DNA of 64,000 bases from Candidatus Latescibacterota bacterium. GTDB lineage: Bacteria; Latescibacterota; UBA2968. The DNA lies in assembly GCA_022824945.1 (NCBI GenBank), contig JAJDYX010000008.1, forward strand, positions 62,001-126,000, given 5' to 3'. A program made the translations under genes and the position numbers. Below the pieces are notes generated by a model, which was not told the DNA's origin, made no database searches, and worked only from the letters and a program-made list of their open reading frames with translations. Numbering within the stretch: the stretch's first letter is position 1; every line of letters begins with the position of its first letter. Shown piece after piece: positions 9,865 to 19,686 of this stretch.

Positions 9865-12800
9865 TCAATCGTCATCTGCGGGTTGTGCCACGGCTTCGGT
9901 GAACGAGTCAACACTATCGACCTGGTTTTCGCTGTCGCTGGATATTTTGACGGAAACGAGTCTGGAGACGCCGGGTTCTTCCATGGTTACGCCGTGCAGA
10001 GTTTCGCCAGATTCCATCGTCCCTTTGTTGTGGGTGACAACGATGAACTGCGATTGTTTGGCGAATTTTTGGATGACTTTTACAAAGCGCGCGATATTGG
10101 CATCATCGAGGGGCGCATCGACCTCGTCGAGGACGCAAAAGGGACTGGGTTTGACCAGATAAATTGCAAAGAGAAGGGCGATGGCCGTCAGCGCGCGTTC
10201 GCCGCCGGAAAGCAGGTTAATGCTCTGAAGGCGCTTGCCCCATGGACGCGCTGTGATGATGATGGGTGCCTCGAGGGGATCTTCGTCGGGTGGCATGGTC
10301 AGATCGGCTTCACCGCCTTCAAAAAATTCCTGGAATGTGGTCTGGAAGTGTTCTCGAATGCGGCCAAAGGTATCGAGAAAGCGCTGGCGCGCCGTGCGGT
10401 CGATGCGCTTGATGGTGCGCTTGACGATTTCTTCGGCTTCCAAAAGGTCGTCGCGCTGGTGCGTGAGAAATTCGAGACGTTCTTTTTGAACTTCGTACTC
10501 TTCGAGTGCTGCCAGGTTGACAGACCCCATGCGCCGCATACGCTCTTGTAGTTCGTGGGTCTTTTTTTCTGCCATATCCACATTAAATTCGGGATCTTGA
10601 AAACGCCCCTGTTCGGGAATATCGACTTCGTAATCGCGTTTGAGACGTTCGATGATTCCTTCACCGCGCTCTTTGATATGCGCCATGGCGACTTGTATTT
10701 CGCTCAAACGCTCGCGGTGTTGTGTTGTGCGGCGATTTTTTTCTCGCAACTTTTCTTCAATGGCGCGCGCCGCCATCACGATTTCGTGTTGTCTGTGCGC
10801 TTGTGCATCGCGTTTGTGCTCAATGCGGGATTGTTGCTTGTGCAGGACTTCGAGGTCGCCCGACGCTGTTCCGATGCTTTCTTCGCGTTCGCGTTTGCGT
10901 TTTTGGCTTTCATCGGCCTCGCCGGACAAGCGTTCGATTTCTCGGGCAATAGCTTCTCGCTCTCGGCTCTGGCGCACGGCTTCGTGTGCCAGGCTTTCAA
11001 TGCGTTCTTTCAAAGAAGCGATTTCCACGCGCACAGCAGCGACGCCATCTTGAAGTACGCGTCTCTGGTGTTCTTTTTTGCGCAAGTCTTCATCGGCACG
11101 GCGAACCACGTCTTCGAGGGTCTCGCGTTTGGCGTCGAGCTTTGTTTGCGCCTCCTCTGCCTGGGAAATCAAATGCATCAATTCGCTTTCGCGCTGTGCG
11201 AGTTGTGCAGTCTCCTGGTCGAGTTCTGTTATAGCCCGAGCCTGGCGTTTGGCTTCTGTTTCGGCATTTTGCCGGTCTCTTTGAAGGCCAGCACGGCGGT
11301 TGTGCAAATCGGCCAATGCGTTATCGCAGACCTCAATTTGCGCGAGGTGTTTGTCGAGTGCTTTGAGCGTGCGTGCCAGTTGTGTTTCGATTTTTGAGGA
11401 CTCGGATTGGGCGGATTCTATGGCCGACTGGAGATCGTCAATTTGTTGCTGGCGACCAATGAGGCCCGATTCTGAGGTTGCATCTGCACCGCCATATACC
11501 GTGCCATCGGCGGAAAAAACTTCGCCGCTGAGTGTCACAATCTCAACGCCTGTGGCGTGCATGGCCGCACTGTGAGTAAGCGCGGTTTGTGTGTCGTTTA
11601 CTATCAGGGTGTGGCGCAGTAGCGCAGATACGGCACCGTGTATATCGCGCTGTGGGTTTAACAGATCGTTTGCCAGCCCGACAATCCCCTCTCCTTTGGG
11701 TACTTCGCAAGGTGTGCCATTGGTGGAGATGATGCGTTCGAGGGGCAGGAATGCAGCAGCACCGTGCTCTCCTTGCCTGAGAAAATCAATGGCCCAACGC
11801 GCGTCGTCGGTATTGCGGACGATCAAACATTCCAGGGCACGTCCCAGCGCGGCTTCGATGGCGGTGACGTATTCTGGCTCGACATCGACCATGTCGGCGA
11901 CAACGCCCTGTATGCGATTGGAAAAAGGCGAATCCACAGCCAGTGCGCGCACGCCTTTGGAATAGCCTTCAAAGCCTTCTCTCAGTTTTTGGAGGAGGGC
12001 GACTCGCGCCTGATCGGCTTCGATATTTGCGCGCAAGCGGTTGCGAGATTCGATTTGTTCATCGCGCTGGGCAATACAGCGATCTCTACCGGCGATCTGT
12101 TGCTGTCGTTCTTCGGTGTGTTGGACAATTTGACTTTCAACTGCGGCGATTTGTTCTGCGGACTGAACGGCGGTTTCGTCAGCTTCTTGGCGGCGTGCAG
12201 CTACGCGCTCAATATCCTGAGTCAAACGCGACTTGCGCTGTACAATGCCTTCGCGCTCGGCCTGCATGCGTTCGAGGCCCTTGCCCTGATCGCTATTTTG
12301 GCGCAATAGATCCATCAACTGAGATTTTTGGGCATCGACTTGTGTGCGCTGTGTGTCCAGATCCTGGATTTCGGCTTCGAGTTCGGCGGTTTCCGCTTTG
12401 AGTTTTGCTTCTGCAACTTCGAGTTGCTCGGCGGCTTTTTGCCTGTCTTGCTCGGCGGCTTTTTGGCCTTTTTTGGCGCTGTCAAGACGTAATTTGAGCG
12501 ATTTTTGCTGATGCTCGGCGCGTTCTAAAAATGCCTGAATATTGCGCACTTCTTCGCGTGCAACGAGTATCTCGCTGTCTTTGCTGTGTACGCGCTCAAT
12601 GTGTTGCGATAGCTCGATATTGGCCTCGGCCAGTGCGCGGTCCTGGTCGGTTAGTTCGGCGCGCATTTCTTCGAGTTGGGCCTCGAGGGTGGTCATGTCG
12701 GTTTCTGAAATTTCAATGTCTTCTTTGAGGAAGACCATTTCCTCGCGCAGAGGCCCAGATTGGTCGGCAAGGTCGAAGTATTGGAACCGCGCCAGTTTGA

Positions 12801-13479
12801 TTTCGAGGTTGCGCAATTCATCGGATAGTGTTTTATAGAGCCTTGCTTTTCGCTCCTGCCGTTGTAGCGATGCGACCTGGCGTTGGATTTCTCCGAGCCA
12901 GTCTTCCATTCTCTGCAGGTCTTGTTGCACGGCGATGAGCCGATTCCACGCAGATCGCCGTCGGATTTTATACCGCGTTACACCGGCGGCTTCTTCAAAG
13001 CATCGTCGGCGTTCTTCGGCGTTGTCGCTAATGATTTCATCCACCATGCCCTGTTCAATAACATAGGAAGACTGCGTGCCCAGCCCGGTGTCCATCAGCA
13101 AGTTTTGAATGTCTTTCAGGCGACACGGAATTTTATTGAGCAGGTAGTCGCTTTCGCCGGATCGGAACAATCGCCGGGTAATGGTGACTTCGGAAAATTC
13201 GGTGGGCAAAATTTTTTGTGAATTGTCGAGTGTGAGCGATACTTCGGCCATACCGAGGGGTTTGCGCGAGCGCGTACCGGAAAAAATCACGTCTCCCATA
13301 CTGCCGCTACGCAAAGATCGGGGACGCTGTTCGCCCAGTGCCCAGCGCAGCGCATCGACCACATTGGACTTGCCACAACCATTTGGTCCCACAACACAGG
13401 TAATGCCTTTTTGGAGGGGCATGTCGAGCTTTTGTGCAAAGGACTTAAAACCCAGTGCTTGCAAACGAGTCAGGTGCAA
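9865..13479 (-). CDS. smc: Chromosome segregation ATPase SMC
   Basis: 1204 residues, the usual length. Walker A GPNGCGKSN is at residues 31-39, the hinge lies near the middle (around EGYSKGVRALA to DGTVYGGADATSE), flanked by two long coiled coils rich in Glu, Gln and Arg. The C-terminal head has the ABC signature LLSGGERALTAIALLF and Walker B CVLDEVDAPLDDAN. Works as a homodimer with ScpA/ScpB in chromosome organisation. The start codon is TTG (13479), supported by a strong AGGAGG 7 nt upstream. It has its own promoter and terminator, so it is probably monocistronic. Confidence 0.97.
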   Translation of the reverse strand: MHLTRLQALGFKSFAQKLDMPLQKGITCVVGPNGCGKSNVVDALRWALGEQRPRSLRSGSMGDVIFSGTRSRKPLGMAEVSLTLDNSQKILPTEFSEVTITRRLFRSGESDYLLNKIPCRLKDIQNLLMDTGLGTQSSYVIEQGMVDEIISDNAEERRRCFEEAAGVTRYKIRRRSAWNRLIAVQQDLQRMEDWLGEIQRQVASLQRQERKARLYKTLSDELRNLEIKLARFQYFDLADQSGPLREEMVFLKEDIEISETDMTTLEAQLEEMRAELTDQDRALAEANIELSQHIERVHSKDSEILVAREEVRNIQAFLERAEHQQKSLKLRLDSAKKGQKAAEQDRQKAAEQLEVAEAKLKAETAELEAEIQDLDTQRTQVDAQKSQLMDLLRQNSDQGKGLERMQAEREGIVQRKSRLTQDIERVAARRQEADETAVQSAEQIAAVESQIVQHTEERQQQIAGRDRCIAQRDEQIESRNRLRANIEADQARVALLQKLREGFEGYSKGVRALAVDSPFSNRIQGVVADMVDVEPEYVTAIEAALGRALECLIVRNTDDARWAIDFLRQGEHGAAAFLPLERIISTNGTPCEVPKGEGIVGLANDLLNPQRDIHGAVSALLRHTLIVNDTQTALTHSAAMHATGVEIVTLSGEVFSADGTVYGGADATSESGLIGRQQQIDDLQSAIESAQSESSKIETQLARTLKALDKHLAQIEVCDNALADLHNRRAGLQRDRQNAETEAKRQARAITELDQETAQLAQRESELMHLISQAEEAQTKLDAKRETLEDVVRRADEDLRKKEHQRRVLQDGVAAVRVEIASLKERIESLAHEAVRQSREREAIAREIERLSGEADESQKRKREREESIGTASGDLEVLHKQQSRIEHKRDAQAHRQHEIVMAARAIEEKLREKNRRTTQHRERLSEIQVAMAHIKERGEGIIERLKRDYEVDIPEQGRFQDPEFNVDMAEKKTHELQERMRRMGSVNLAALEEYEVQKERLEFLTHQRDDLLEAEEIVKRTIKRIDRTARQRFLDTFGRIREHFQTTFQEFFEGGEADLTMPPDEDPLEAPIIITARPWGKRLQSINLLSGGERALTAIALLFAIYLVKPSPFCVLDEVDAPLDDANIARFVKVIQKFAKQSQFIVVTHNKGTMESGETLHGVTMEEPGVSRLVSVKISSDSENQVDSVDSFTEAVAQPADDD

Positions 13480-13675
13480 TGAAAACCTCCTACTCGAATC
13501 TTTCTAAGAGCATAAAGTGCGAAAAAACAATAGGATATGGTGATACAAGTCAAAATTTGTGTACAAAATTCAATGAAAAAAATAGGGGAAGCACTTTGGA
13601 CTGCATTTACACACAGCAACCCGGGGAGAGTTGGGGAACTACATTTTGTGGAGGGGAAGGTTATTATCCGTCGCT

Positions 13676-13704
13676 ATAATACTATATCTTGTGGCAGTCG
13701 TCAA
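13676..13704 (-). promoter_or_regulatory. Promoter of smc
   Basis: On the minus strand TTGACG (13704-13699), a 17-nt spacer and TATTAT (13681-13676) form a near-consensus sigma70 promoter about 195 nt upstream of the smc start codon, giving a long leader. Confidence 0.7.
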
Positions 13705-13746
13705 GGGTAAAAAACGATAGAAAAATTGACTGAGTGGAGTACCTGT

Positions 13747-13839
13747 CTGCCTCTGCACAGGCAGGCAACTGACCGCTTCTCAGGTCAATTCATAGATGAG
13801 CCTTCCCTATCTGCGTTTATCTGCGTTCATCTGCGGATG
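13747..13839. repeat. Intergenic gap with hairpin and dispersed TCTGCG repeat
   Basis: The 470-nt gap between smc and the next gene has no coding sequence. Besides two promoters it holds an inverted repeat CTGCCT/AGGCAG (about 13747-13767) and a tandem run of an about 11-nt unit, variants of TATCTGCGTT (13808-13839). The same unit recurs at 46611-46671 and 52827-52858. Confidence 0.65.
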
Positions 13840-13871
13840 TATTTTGGAGGCCGGGCGGGGTTCTTTGGCAA

Positions 13872-13900
13872 TTGACATTATATCAGGTGTAATCTAATTT
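13872..13900 (+). promoter_or_regulatory. Promoter of the enolase-superfamily gene
   Basis: TTGACA (13872-13877), exactly 17 nt, then TAATTT (13895-13900). The start codon follows about 50 nt later. Confidence 0.75.
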
Positions 13901-13950
13901 AGGCATGGCGTTTCGCACCTGTGCAACACTTTCACAGAATGGGAGTTTTT

Positions 13951-15081
13951 ATGCTGAATTTACACGGTGAAAAAATTGTTCGAATTGAAAAAGTGGTTAT
14001 GAAATTTAAGCGTCCCCGCCTGATTGGGCGCAATGCGCGGATTGGCGTTCACGGAGATATGGTGACGGATCCCGTGGTTCGCATCCACACAAGTAGTGGT
14101 GCTATTGGCGTTGGATGGTCCCGGTTGGGACGGGAAGAAGCCGAGTCATTGGTGGGCAAAAGCATTGGGGATGTGTTCCAATTGCCGGGGGGATCAAACG
14201 ACGCTGGCGCGGCGATTGATTTGCCTTTGTGGGATCTGGCGGCCAAATTATCGGATCAGCCGTTGTACAAACTGTTAGGTGCTCGAGGATCTCGGGCGGT
14301 TGAGTTGTACGATGGCTCGGTTTATATCGACGATCTGGATGCTTCGGACGAGGAGGCTGTGGAGATATTTCAGGACGAAGTGAAGACCGGGCACGATTAC
14401 GGGTATAAAAATTTTAAAATTAAAATTGGTCGCGGCGCGCGATGGATGCCCGTTACAGAAGGGACAGATCGAGATGTTCTGGTTATTCACATTGTTCGGG
14501 AAGCCGCTGGTGCAGATGCAAAAATTCTCGTTGACGCGAATAATGGCACGACGCTCAATATTGCTAAGGATATTCTCGAACGTTGCGAAGATGTGGGGAT
14601 TTACTGGTTTGAAGAACCGTTTCCGGAAGATAGGGCTTTTAATGAAGATTTTAAGCAATTTATCGTTGAAAAAGGATACGATACCCTCGTTGCCGATGGA
14701 GAATCGGGACCTCCGCCGCCCACGTATTTCGATATGGTGAGAAATGGATGGATCGATGTGGTGCAACACGATTTTCGCGCCAAGGGGCTTACGTGGTGGC
14801 GCGAGACTGCCGCGATGATCGAACCGTGGGGCGGCCAGTGTGCGCCTCATTGCTGGGGGAGCTTGATCGAGCGCTATGCCCACGCGCATTTTGCCGCTTC
14901 AGTCCCCCATTTTTCGCTTCAAGAAGCCGCCCCCGCAGATATGCCGGGTGTTGTGCTGGATGGCTGGAAGATGCAGGACGGATGTTTGATGGTGCCAGAT
15001 ACGCCGGGTACGGGGTTTGATCTCGAGACAGATGTGATTGAAGAGGGCGTGAAACGAGAAGACGGGTTCAGGGTGGGATAA
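13951..15081 (+). CDS. Enolase superfamily, mandelate racemase/muconate lactonizing type
   Basis: 376 residues. Abstracts a proton alpha to a carboxylate of an acid sugar or related compound, using Mg2+. The barrel shows the Lys-x-Lys motif in NFKIKIGRG (about residue 157), metal ligands in VDANNGT and FEEPFPED, and a third acidic ligand in ADGESGP. The start at 13951 is preferred over upstream GTG 13921 because GGGAG lies 5 nt before it. Substrate unknown; a sugar-acid dehydratase is most likely. The end is 6 nt before the next gene, suggesting a common transcript. Confidence 0.88.
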   Translation: MLNLHGEKIVRIEKVVMKFKRPRLIGRNARIGVHGDMVTDPVVRIHTSSGAIGVGWSRLGREEAESLVGKSIGDVFQLPGGSNDAGAAIDLPLWDLAAKLSDQPLYKLLGARGSRAVELYDGSVYIDDLDASDEEAVEIFQDEVKTGHDYGYKNFKIKIGRGARWMPVTEGTDRDVLVIHIVREAAGADAKILVDANNGTTLNIAKDILERCEDVGIYWFEEPFPEDRAFNEDFKQFIVEKGYDTLVADGESGPPPPTYFDMVRNGWIDVVQHDFRAKGLTWWRETAAMIEPWGGQCAPHCWGSLIERYAHAHFAASVPHFSLQEAAPADMPGVVLDGWKMQDGCLMVPDTPGTGFDLETDVIEEGVKREDGFRVG

Positions 15082-15087
15082 TAGGCC

Positions 15088-16905
15088 ATGAATAGAGAAG
15101 CGGGAACGCTTGAAGCATTGTTGAGCTTGCGAGTGGTTGATGAACTGAAGAAGTTGGCACGGCTATTGACGGGGGCAAAACTTCCCACGCGCAAGGCGGA
15201 GATTATCGCCGTTATTGTGCGCGAGATGACGGAGCACACGCGCGATTATTGGGGTCTGCTGGATGACCTGCAGCAAAAAGCCGTAGCAGAAGCACTTTAC
15301 GCGCCGTGGTTTGACAAAGAGGGATTTTATTCCAAATATGGCGAGAGTCCAGATTGGGGCGAGACGTCCTCATGGTCCTACTCTCGTATTAAGGAGCCAT
15401 CGCTGCTCAACCTGTTTATTCTTAGTGGTGATCGCTATGATTCTTCCCGTGGCCAAAAGGTGGTGCCCGATGATTTGCAAGTCATCCTCAAAAAATTTGT
15501 GCCCCAACCGACGCCTGCCAAATTGGACGTTGAAACAGAACGCCCGGAAATTGCAAAAATTATTCGCCATAATTTTTGGACGGAGAAAAATAGGGTCAAA
15601 AAAATTCCGCTTTATCACGCCGATACCGAGCAGACGGCACAGGAAGACCTGATGTCTGTATTGCGACTGATTGAGGCAGGCAAAGTGGGTCTGACTGAGA
15701 AGACCAGACGGCCAACAGCAGCGAGTATTCGCGCGATTAGCGAAGTTCTTTGGGGTGGTGATTTTTATCCAGACCGAGAAAAGCGCAATGAATGGGAAGA
15801 ATTGCCCGGCCCGATTAAAGCGCATGCGTGGCCGCTACTCATTCACGCGGGAAAGCTGGCACGGTTGCAAAGCGGCAAATTGCACTTGACTCCCGCGGGT
15901 CGAAAGGCATTGGCGGTACCACCTCACGAAACAATTAAGACGCTGTGGCAGGCGTGGCTCAAAAATGCAAAGACAGATGAAATGCAACGGGTGAGTGCCA
16001 TTCGCGGGCAAACTGGACGGGGAAAATCGGGCATGACTTCTCCGGTAAAGCGGCGTACTGTAATTGTCAAAGCACTCCGAGCATGCCCTATCGAGAAGTG
16101 GTTTGGTTTTGACGCCTTTTGCAATTTTATGCGTGCAGCGGGCTATTGGTTAATTGTGTCGGATGAGCCGTGGGAACTTTATATCGGCGATTATCACTAT
16201 GGGCATTTGTCCGACGATAACTGGGCTTTGCTGACGTCTCGCTATACAATGGTATTGCTTTTTGAATATGCCGCGACATTGGGGCTTGTAGATGTAGCCT
16301 ATATCGATCCGGCGGATGCATCTTTAGATGTAGATTTTGCGCGAGATCTTGCGTTTTTGAGTCGTTATGATGGGTTGATGTATTTGCGTATCAATGCGTT
16401 GGGGGCTTTCTGTTTGGGGCGGAAGCGATCTTATACGCCTTCGGAAGTAGAGATTGAACATGTGCTCAAAGTGCTGCCCAATTTCGATGTGGTCGCATTC
16501 AAGCCCCTGCCGTCGGGCGATCAAATTGCGCTGGAACAATTTGCAGAGAAGACCGCTGACAATGTGTGGAAGATTCGGTCCGAACAGATGCTCAAAGGTC
16601 TGGAGAGTGGGCAATCGCTCGATCACATGCGGTCATTTTTGAAGCACAAAAGCGGCGAGGAGTTGCCACATCCTGTGGCCGTGCTGTTTGACGATATGGC
16701 CGATAAAGTACCGCGTTTGCGTGCGAAGGGCACAGCGCATTTGATTGAGGTGACAGATGTTGAGACCGCACAGTTTCTCGCGCATGATCGTGGTGTAAGC
16801 AAACACTGCTATCTGGCCGGAGACCGCCAACTTGTTGTGCCAGAAAAATCTCTGACAGCATTTCGCAACGCACTGAGAAAAGTTGGATATATATTGCCGA
16901 AGTGA
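15088..16905 (+). CDS. Helicase-associated (XPB/Ssl2-like) domain protein without motor domain
   Basis: 605 residues. The last 170 or so residues match, by eye, the pattern of the bacterial helicase-associated domain (Helicase_C_3 type): a stretch around MLKGLESGQSLDHMRSFLK, then LPHPVAVLFDDMADK, then a final helix ending ALRKVGYILPK. The first 60 residues (VDELKKLARLLTGAKLPTRK) look like a SAP-type DNA-binding helix pair, and winged-helix-like segments occur in between (LQSGKLHLTPAGRKAL). No Walker motifs are present, so it is not itself a helicase. Likely binds DNA or a helicase partner; function unproven. Confidence 0.65.
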   Translation: MNREAGTLEALLSLRVVDELKKLARLLTGAKLPTRKAEIIAVIVREMTEHTRDYWGLLDDLQQKAVAEALYAPWFDKEGFYSKYGESPDWGETSSWSYSRIKEPSLLNLFILSGDRYDSSRGQKVVPDDLQVILKKFVPQPTPAKLDVETERPEIAKIIRHNFWTEKNRVKKIPLYHADTEQTAQEDLMSVLRLIEAGKVGLTEKTRRPTAASIRAISEVLWGGDFYPDREKRNEWEELPGPIKAHAWPLLIHAGKLARLQSGKLHLTPAGRKALAVPPHETIKTLWQAWLKNAKTDEMQRVSAIRGQTGRGKSGMTSPVKRRTVIVKALRACPIEKWFGFDAFCNFMRAAGYWLIVSDEPWELYIGDYHYGHLSDDNWALLTSRYTMVLLFEYAATLGLVDVAYIDPADASLDVDFARDLAFLSRYDGLMYLRINALGAFCLGRKRSYTPSEVEIEHVLKVLPNFDVVAFKPLPSGDQIALEQFAEKTADNVWKIRSEQMLKGLESGQSLDHMRSFLKHKSGEELPHPVAVLFDDMADKVPRLRAKGTAHLIEVTDVETAQFLAHDRGVSKHCYLAGDRQLVVPEKSLTAFRNALRKVGYILPK

Positions 16906-16926
16906 AGATACATTGGAGAATGTGAT

Positions 16927-17964
16927 ATGAACACGACATTTCCTGGAGCAGAATGGGAGACGAGACCGCCCGGCGATCTCGGGTTTAACGCGGAGAAACT
17001 CGCGCGGGTGCAGAGGTGGTTGCGCGAGGTGGCGGGTGATAGGTCCTTTCAGGTGGGGATTGCGCGTTATGGGTATCTCGCGGCGGAGTGGCGGCAAGGT
17101 GTTGCGGCTGATTCGATGCCCTCGCAGGCGTCTGCTGCAAAGTCGTATTATTCGACGCTTTTGGGCATTGTCGTGGCGGAGGGGAAGTTGGCTTCACCAG
17201 ATGAAAGAGTCGTCGATTATTTTCCAGAGATGATGGATGTGGGCGAGCAGGAGGGTCCAAAGCCCGGACGGTATGCGTTTGAAAAAGATCGCGATATTAC
17301 CTTTCGGCAGTTGATATGCAATGTGTCTGGCTATATGAAACCGGGAGAGAAACCGGGGAAGGTCTTTCACTATCAGACTTATGGGATGAATATTCTCACC
17401 CACGCAATGGCTAAAATTTACGGGTGTTACGATGCAGATGATCCCGAGGGTTTGCCGGGATGTGGGAAAGTGATCGAAGAAAAGTTGCGCGATCCAATTG
17501 GCGGTACCTGGACGCATTCGCATTCCAATTTTGATCTGTGGCCCAGTGCGCGGTTAAATATTTTCGGATATTACACACAGGTGCATACCACATTGCGAGA
17601 TCAGTTGCGGGTGGGACACCTGTGGGCCAATTACGGCAATTGGAATGGGGTTCAGGTCGCGCCGGAGAATTACTTGCGCGAGGCAACGGTGACGAATGAT
17701 TTTATTCTTGAAAATGAACCCGAGGAGAACTGGAAATACGGACACGGATTCTGGTGTAATGATCGCGGGATGCAGTGGGCAGATGCGCCGAGAGATTCTT
17801 TTGCCGCATCGGGCGCAGGTGCGAAGCATATCTGGATGTGTCCGCGATTGGGTCTGGTCATCGCGCAAAATCCAGGGCTGTGGGATCAGTTCAGGGAAGA
17901 GCAGGATAAGGTCGGAAGTCAGAATGAGGTGATTGCGCGAGTTGTGAATGCGGTAAAAGAATAG
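16927..17964 (+). CDS. Serine hydrolase of the beta-lactamase/DD-peptidase fold
   Basis: 345 residues, no signal peptide. The catalytic motif Ser69-Ala-Ala-Lys72 (in PSQASAAKSYYSTLLG) matches the SxxK of class C beta-lactamase-like esterases and DD-peptidases, and the following helix (GIVVAEGKLASPDERVVDYFPEM) is typical of this fold. A GHGFWCNDRG segment and a C-terminal FAASGAGAKHIWMCP region correspond to the third motif area. Substrate unknown; an esterase or amidase of small molecules is more likely than antibiotic resistance. Confidence 0.82.
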   Translation: MNTTFPGAEWETRPPGDLGFNAEKLARVQRWLREVAGDRSFQVGIARYGYLAAEWRQGVAADSMPSQASAAKSYYSTLLGIVVAEGKLASPDERVVDYFPEMMDVGEQEGPKPGRYAFEKDRDITFRQLICNVSGYMKPGEKPGKVFHYQTYGMNILTHAMAKIYGCYDADDPEGLPGCGKVIEEKLRDPIGGTWTHSHSNFDLWPSARLNIFGYYTQVHTTLRDQLRVGHLWANYGNWNGVQVAPENYLREATVTNDFILENEPEENWKYGHGFWCNDRGMQWADAPRDSFAASGAGAKHIWMCPRLGLVIAQNPGLWDQFREEQDKVGSQNEVIARVVNAVKE

Positions 17965-17977
17965 GGAGGATATATAG

Positions 17978-18020
17978 ATGGATACAAAACCAAAAAACCA
18001 CAGGTCGTTCAGGCCGTGAA
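17978..18020 (+). pseudogene. Degraded 5' end of an M20 amidohydrolase paralogue
   Basis: A good ribosome-binding site (GGGAGGA) and ATG are followed by about 43 nt that align with the start of the M20 gene at 19687. Read with one nucleotide added, it gives MDTKTKKPQVVQAV against MDAKTKKLQVDQAV in the intact gene. As it stands the frame is shifted and stops after 13 codons (TGA 18017-18019). The homology ends where the next gene begins. Confidence 0.65.
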
Positions 18021-18035
18021 TAGGATACTTGCGTC

Positions 18036-19610
18036 ATGCGCTTCTTCAATACTGCTGGCCCTATAAAGCCCGAGAGGCACTATTGCATCCCGCCTTTGGA
18101 GCGCTTAAATATGGACGAGGTGTTCGCACTCATCCGAGACGAGAAATACTTTGTCTTGCACGCGCCCCGGCAGACGGGGAAGACTTCTGCCTTGCTGGCA
18201 CTACGCGATTTGCTCAATGCTCAAGGTACCTATCGTTGTGTTTACGTCAATGTCGAAGGTGGACAAGCCGCACGCGAAGATGTGGAACAGGTGACGCGCG
18301 CCTTTTTGGGTGAGTTGGCATCTCGGGCGCGTTTAGTGGGTGACGGATTTCTGGACGAGATCTGGTTCGACATCCTGGCGAAATACGGGGGCCATGTTGC
18401 CTTGCGCGAGGCGTTGACGCGCTGGGCACAGGCTGCTCCAAAGCCATTGGTGCTGCTCATTGACGAGATCGATGCTCTGATCGGCGATTCTCTGCTGTCC
18501 GTGCTACGGCAGTTGCGGGCTGGCTATGACCTTCGTCCGGAGGGTTTTCCGCAGAGTGTGGTGCTGTGTGGGGTGCGCGATGTACGCGATTACCGCATCC
18601 AATCCACTGCAGAGAATGCGATCATCGCCGGTGGCAGTGCGTTTAATATCCGCGCCGAGTCCCTGCGTTTAGGGGATTTCTCACAGGACGAGGTATTCGA
18701 TCTCATCGCACAGCACACGGCAGAAACGGGGCAGGCATTCACAGCCGAGGCACTGGAGACGATCTGGACGCAGACCCAGGGACAACCGTGGCTGGTCAAC
18801 GCATTGGCTTATGAAGCTGGCTTTAAAAACAAGACCGGGCGGGATCGCAGCCAGCCCATTACGGACAACGCAATATGTGACGCACGGGAGCAACTCATCT
18901 TGCGCCGAGAGATACACCTCGACCAGTTGGCCGATAAGTTGCAGGAAGAACGCGTACAGCGCGTGATTGAACCGCTGCTGAGTGGGGCTGAGGAACGTCG
19001 CTTTATTGACCGCGATCTGGAGTATGTACGCGATCTCGGTCTTGTGGCTCAAGATCTGCCGTACCGCATTGCCAATCCGGTCTATGCCGAAGTCGTGCCG
19101 CGCGAACTGACGTGGGTGTTACAGGGAGAGTTTGAGCAGGAAACCGCATGGTATATCAATGCCGATGGTAGCCTGAATGTGGTCAAACTGATGACCGAGT
19201 TTCAGACCTTTTTCCGCGAACATTCAGAGCACTGGGTGAGACGATTTCAATATCAGGAAGCCGGTCCGCAGTTGTTGTTGCAGGCATTTCTCCAGCGGAT
19301 TGTGAACAGCGGTGGACGCATTGAAAGGGAGTATGGTTTGGGGCGTGGACGCACAGACCTGTTGATTGTCTGGCCGCAGGGCGATCAGATGCGCAAGTTT
19401 GTGATCGAGTGCAAAATTCTCCACAAGAGTCTGGAGCAGACCATTGCCGAGGGTTTGGAACAGACCGCGGAGTACATGGATCGTTGCGATGCGGAGGCAG
19501 GGCATCTGGTGATTTTTGACCGCCGTGAAGGGAGGCGTTGGGCGGACAAGGTATTTCGCGATAGTCGGACATCAAGTAGTGGGGTCGAGATTGAGGTGTG
19601 GGGAATGTGA
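18036..19610 (+). CDS. AAA-like ATPase fused to a PD-(D/E)XK nuclease-like domain
   Basis: 524 residues. Walker A is APRQTGKTS at residues 43-51 and Walker B is PLVLLIDEIDAL near 143. The N-terminus (FFNTAGPIKPERHYCIPPLER) is the usual start of a family of P-loop ATPases found in repeated copies in bacterial genomes. The C-terminus has a nuclease-like core: Asp in GRGRTDLLIV (about 440), then VIECKI (about 456) and a following alpha helix with GLEQTAEYMD, i.e. the D...ExK pattern. The role is unknown; this type is often lineage-specific and patchily distributed. It sits between a broken M20 start and the intact M20 gene, suggesting insertion. Confidence 0.8.
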   Translation: MRFFNTAGPIKPERHYCIPPLERLNMDEVFALIRDEKYFVLHAPRQTGKTSALLALRDLLNAQGTYRCVYVNVEGGQAAREDVEQVTRAFLGELASRARLVGDGFLDEIWFDILAKYGGHVALREALTRWAQAAPKPLVLLIDEIDALIGDSLLSVLRQLRAGYDLRPEGFPQSVVLCGVRDVRDYRIQSTAENAIIAGGSAFNIRAESLRLGDFSQDEVFDLIAQHTAETGQAFTAEALETIWTQTQGQPWLVNALAYEAGFKNKTGRDRSQPITDNAICDAREQLILRREIHLDQLADKLQEERVQRVIEPLLSGAEERRFIDRDLEYVRDLGLVAQDLPYRIANPVYAEVVPRELTWVLQGEFEQETAWYINADGSLNVVKLMTEFQTFFREHSEHWVRRFQYQEAGPQLLLQAFLQRIVNSGGRIEREYGLGRGRTDLLIVWPQGDQMRKFVIECKILHKSLEQTIAEGLEQTAEYMDRCDAEAGHLVIFDRREGRRWADKVFRDSRTSSSGVEIEVWGM

Positions 19611-19686
19611 CGGCATCTCCCACATTGTCCATTTACTGTGTTACGCAGTTTATCTACAACAGGTCGTCATTAGAGAGAGGATGAAA

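Noticed and set aside
13505-13680. Short plus-strand frame upstream of smc
   Set aside because: Lies in the smc leader, without ribosome-binding site or coding character.
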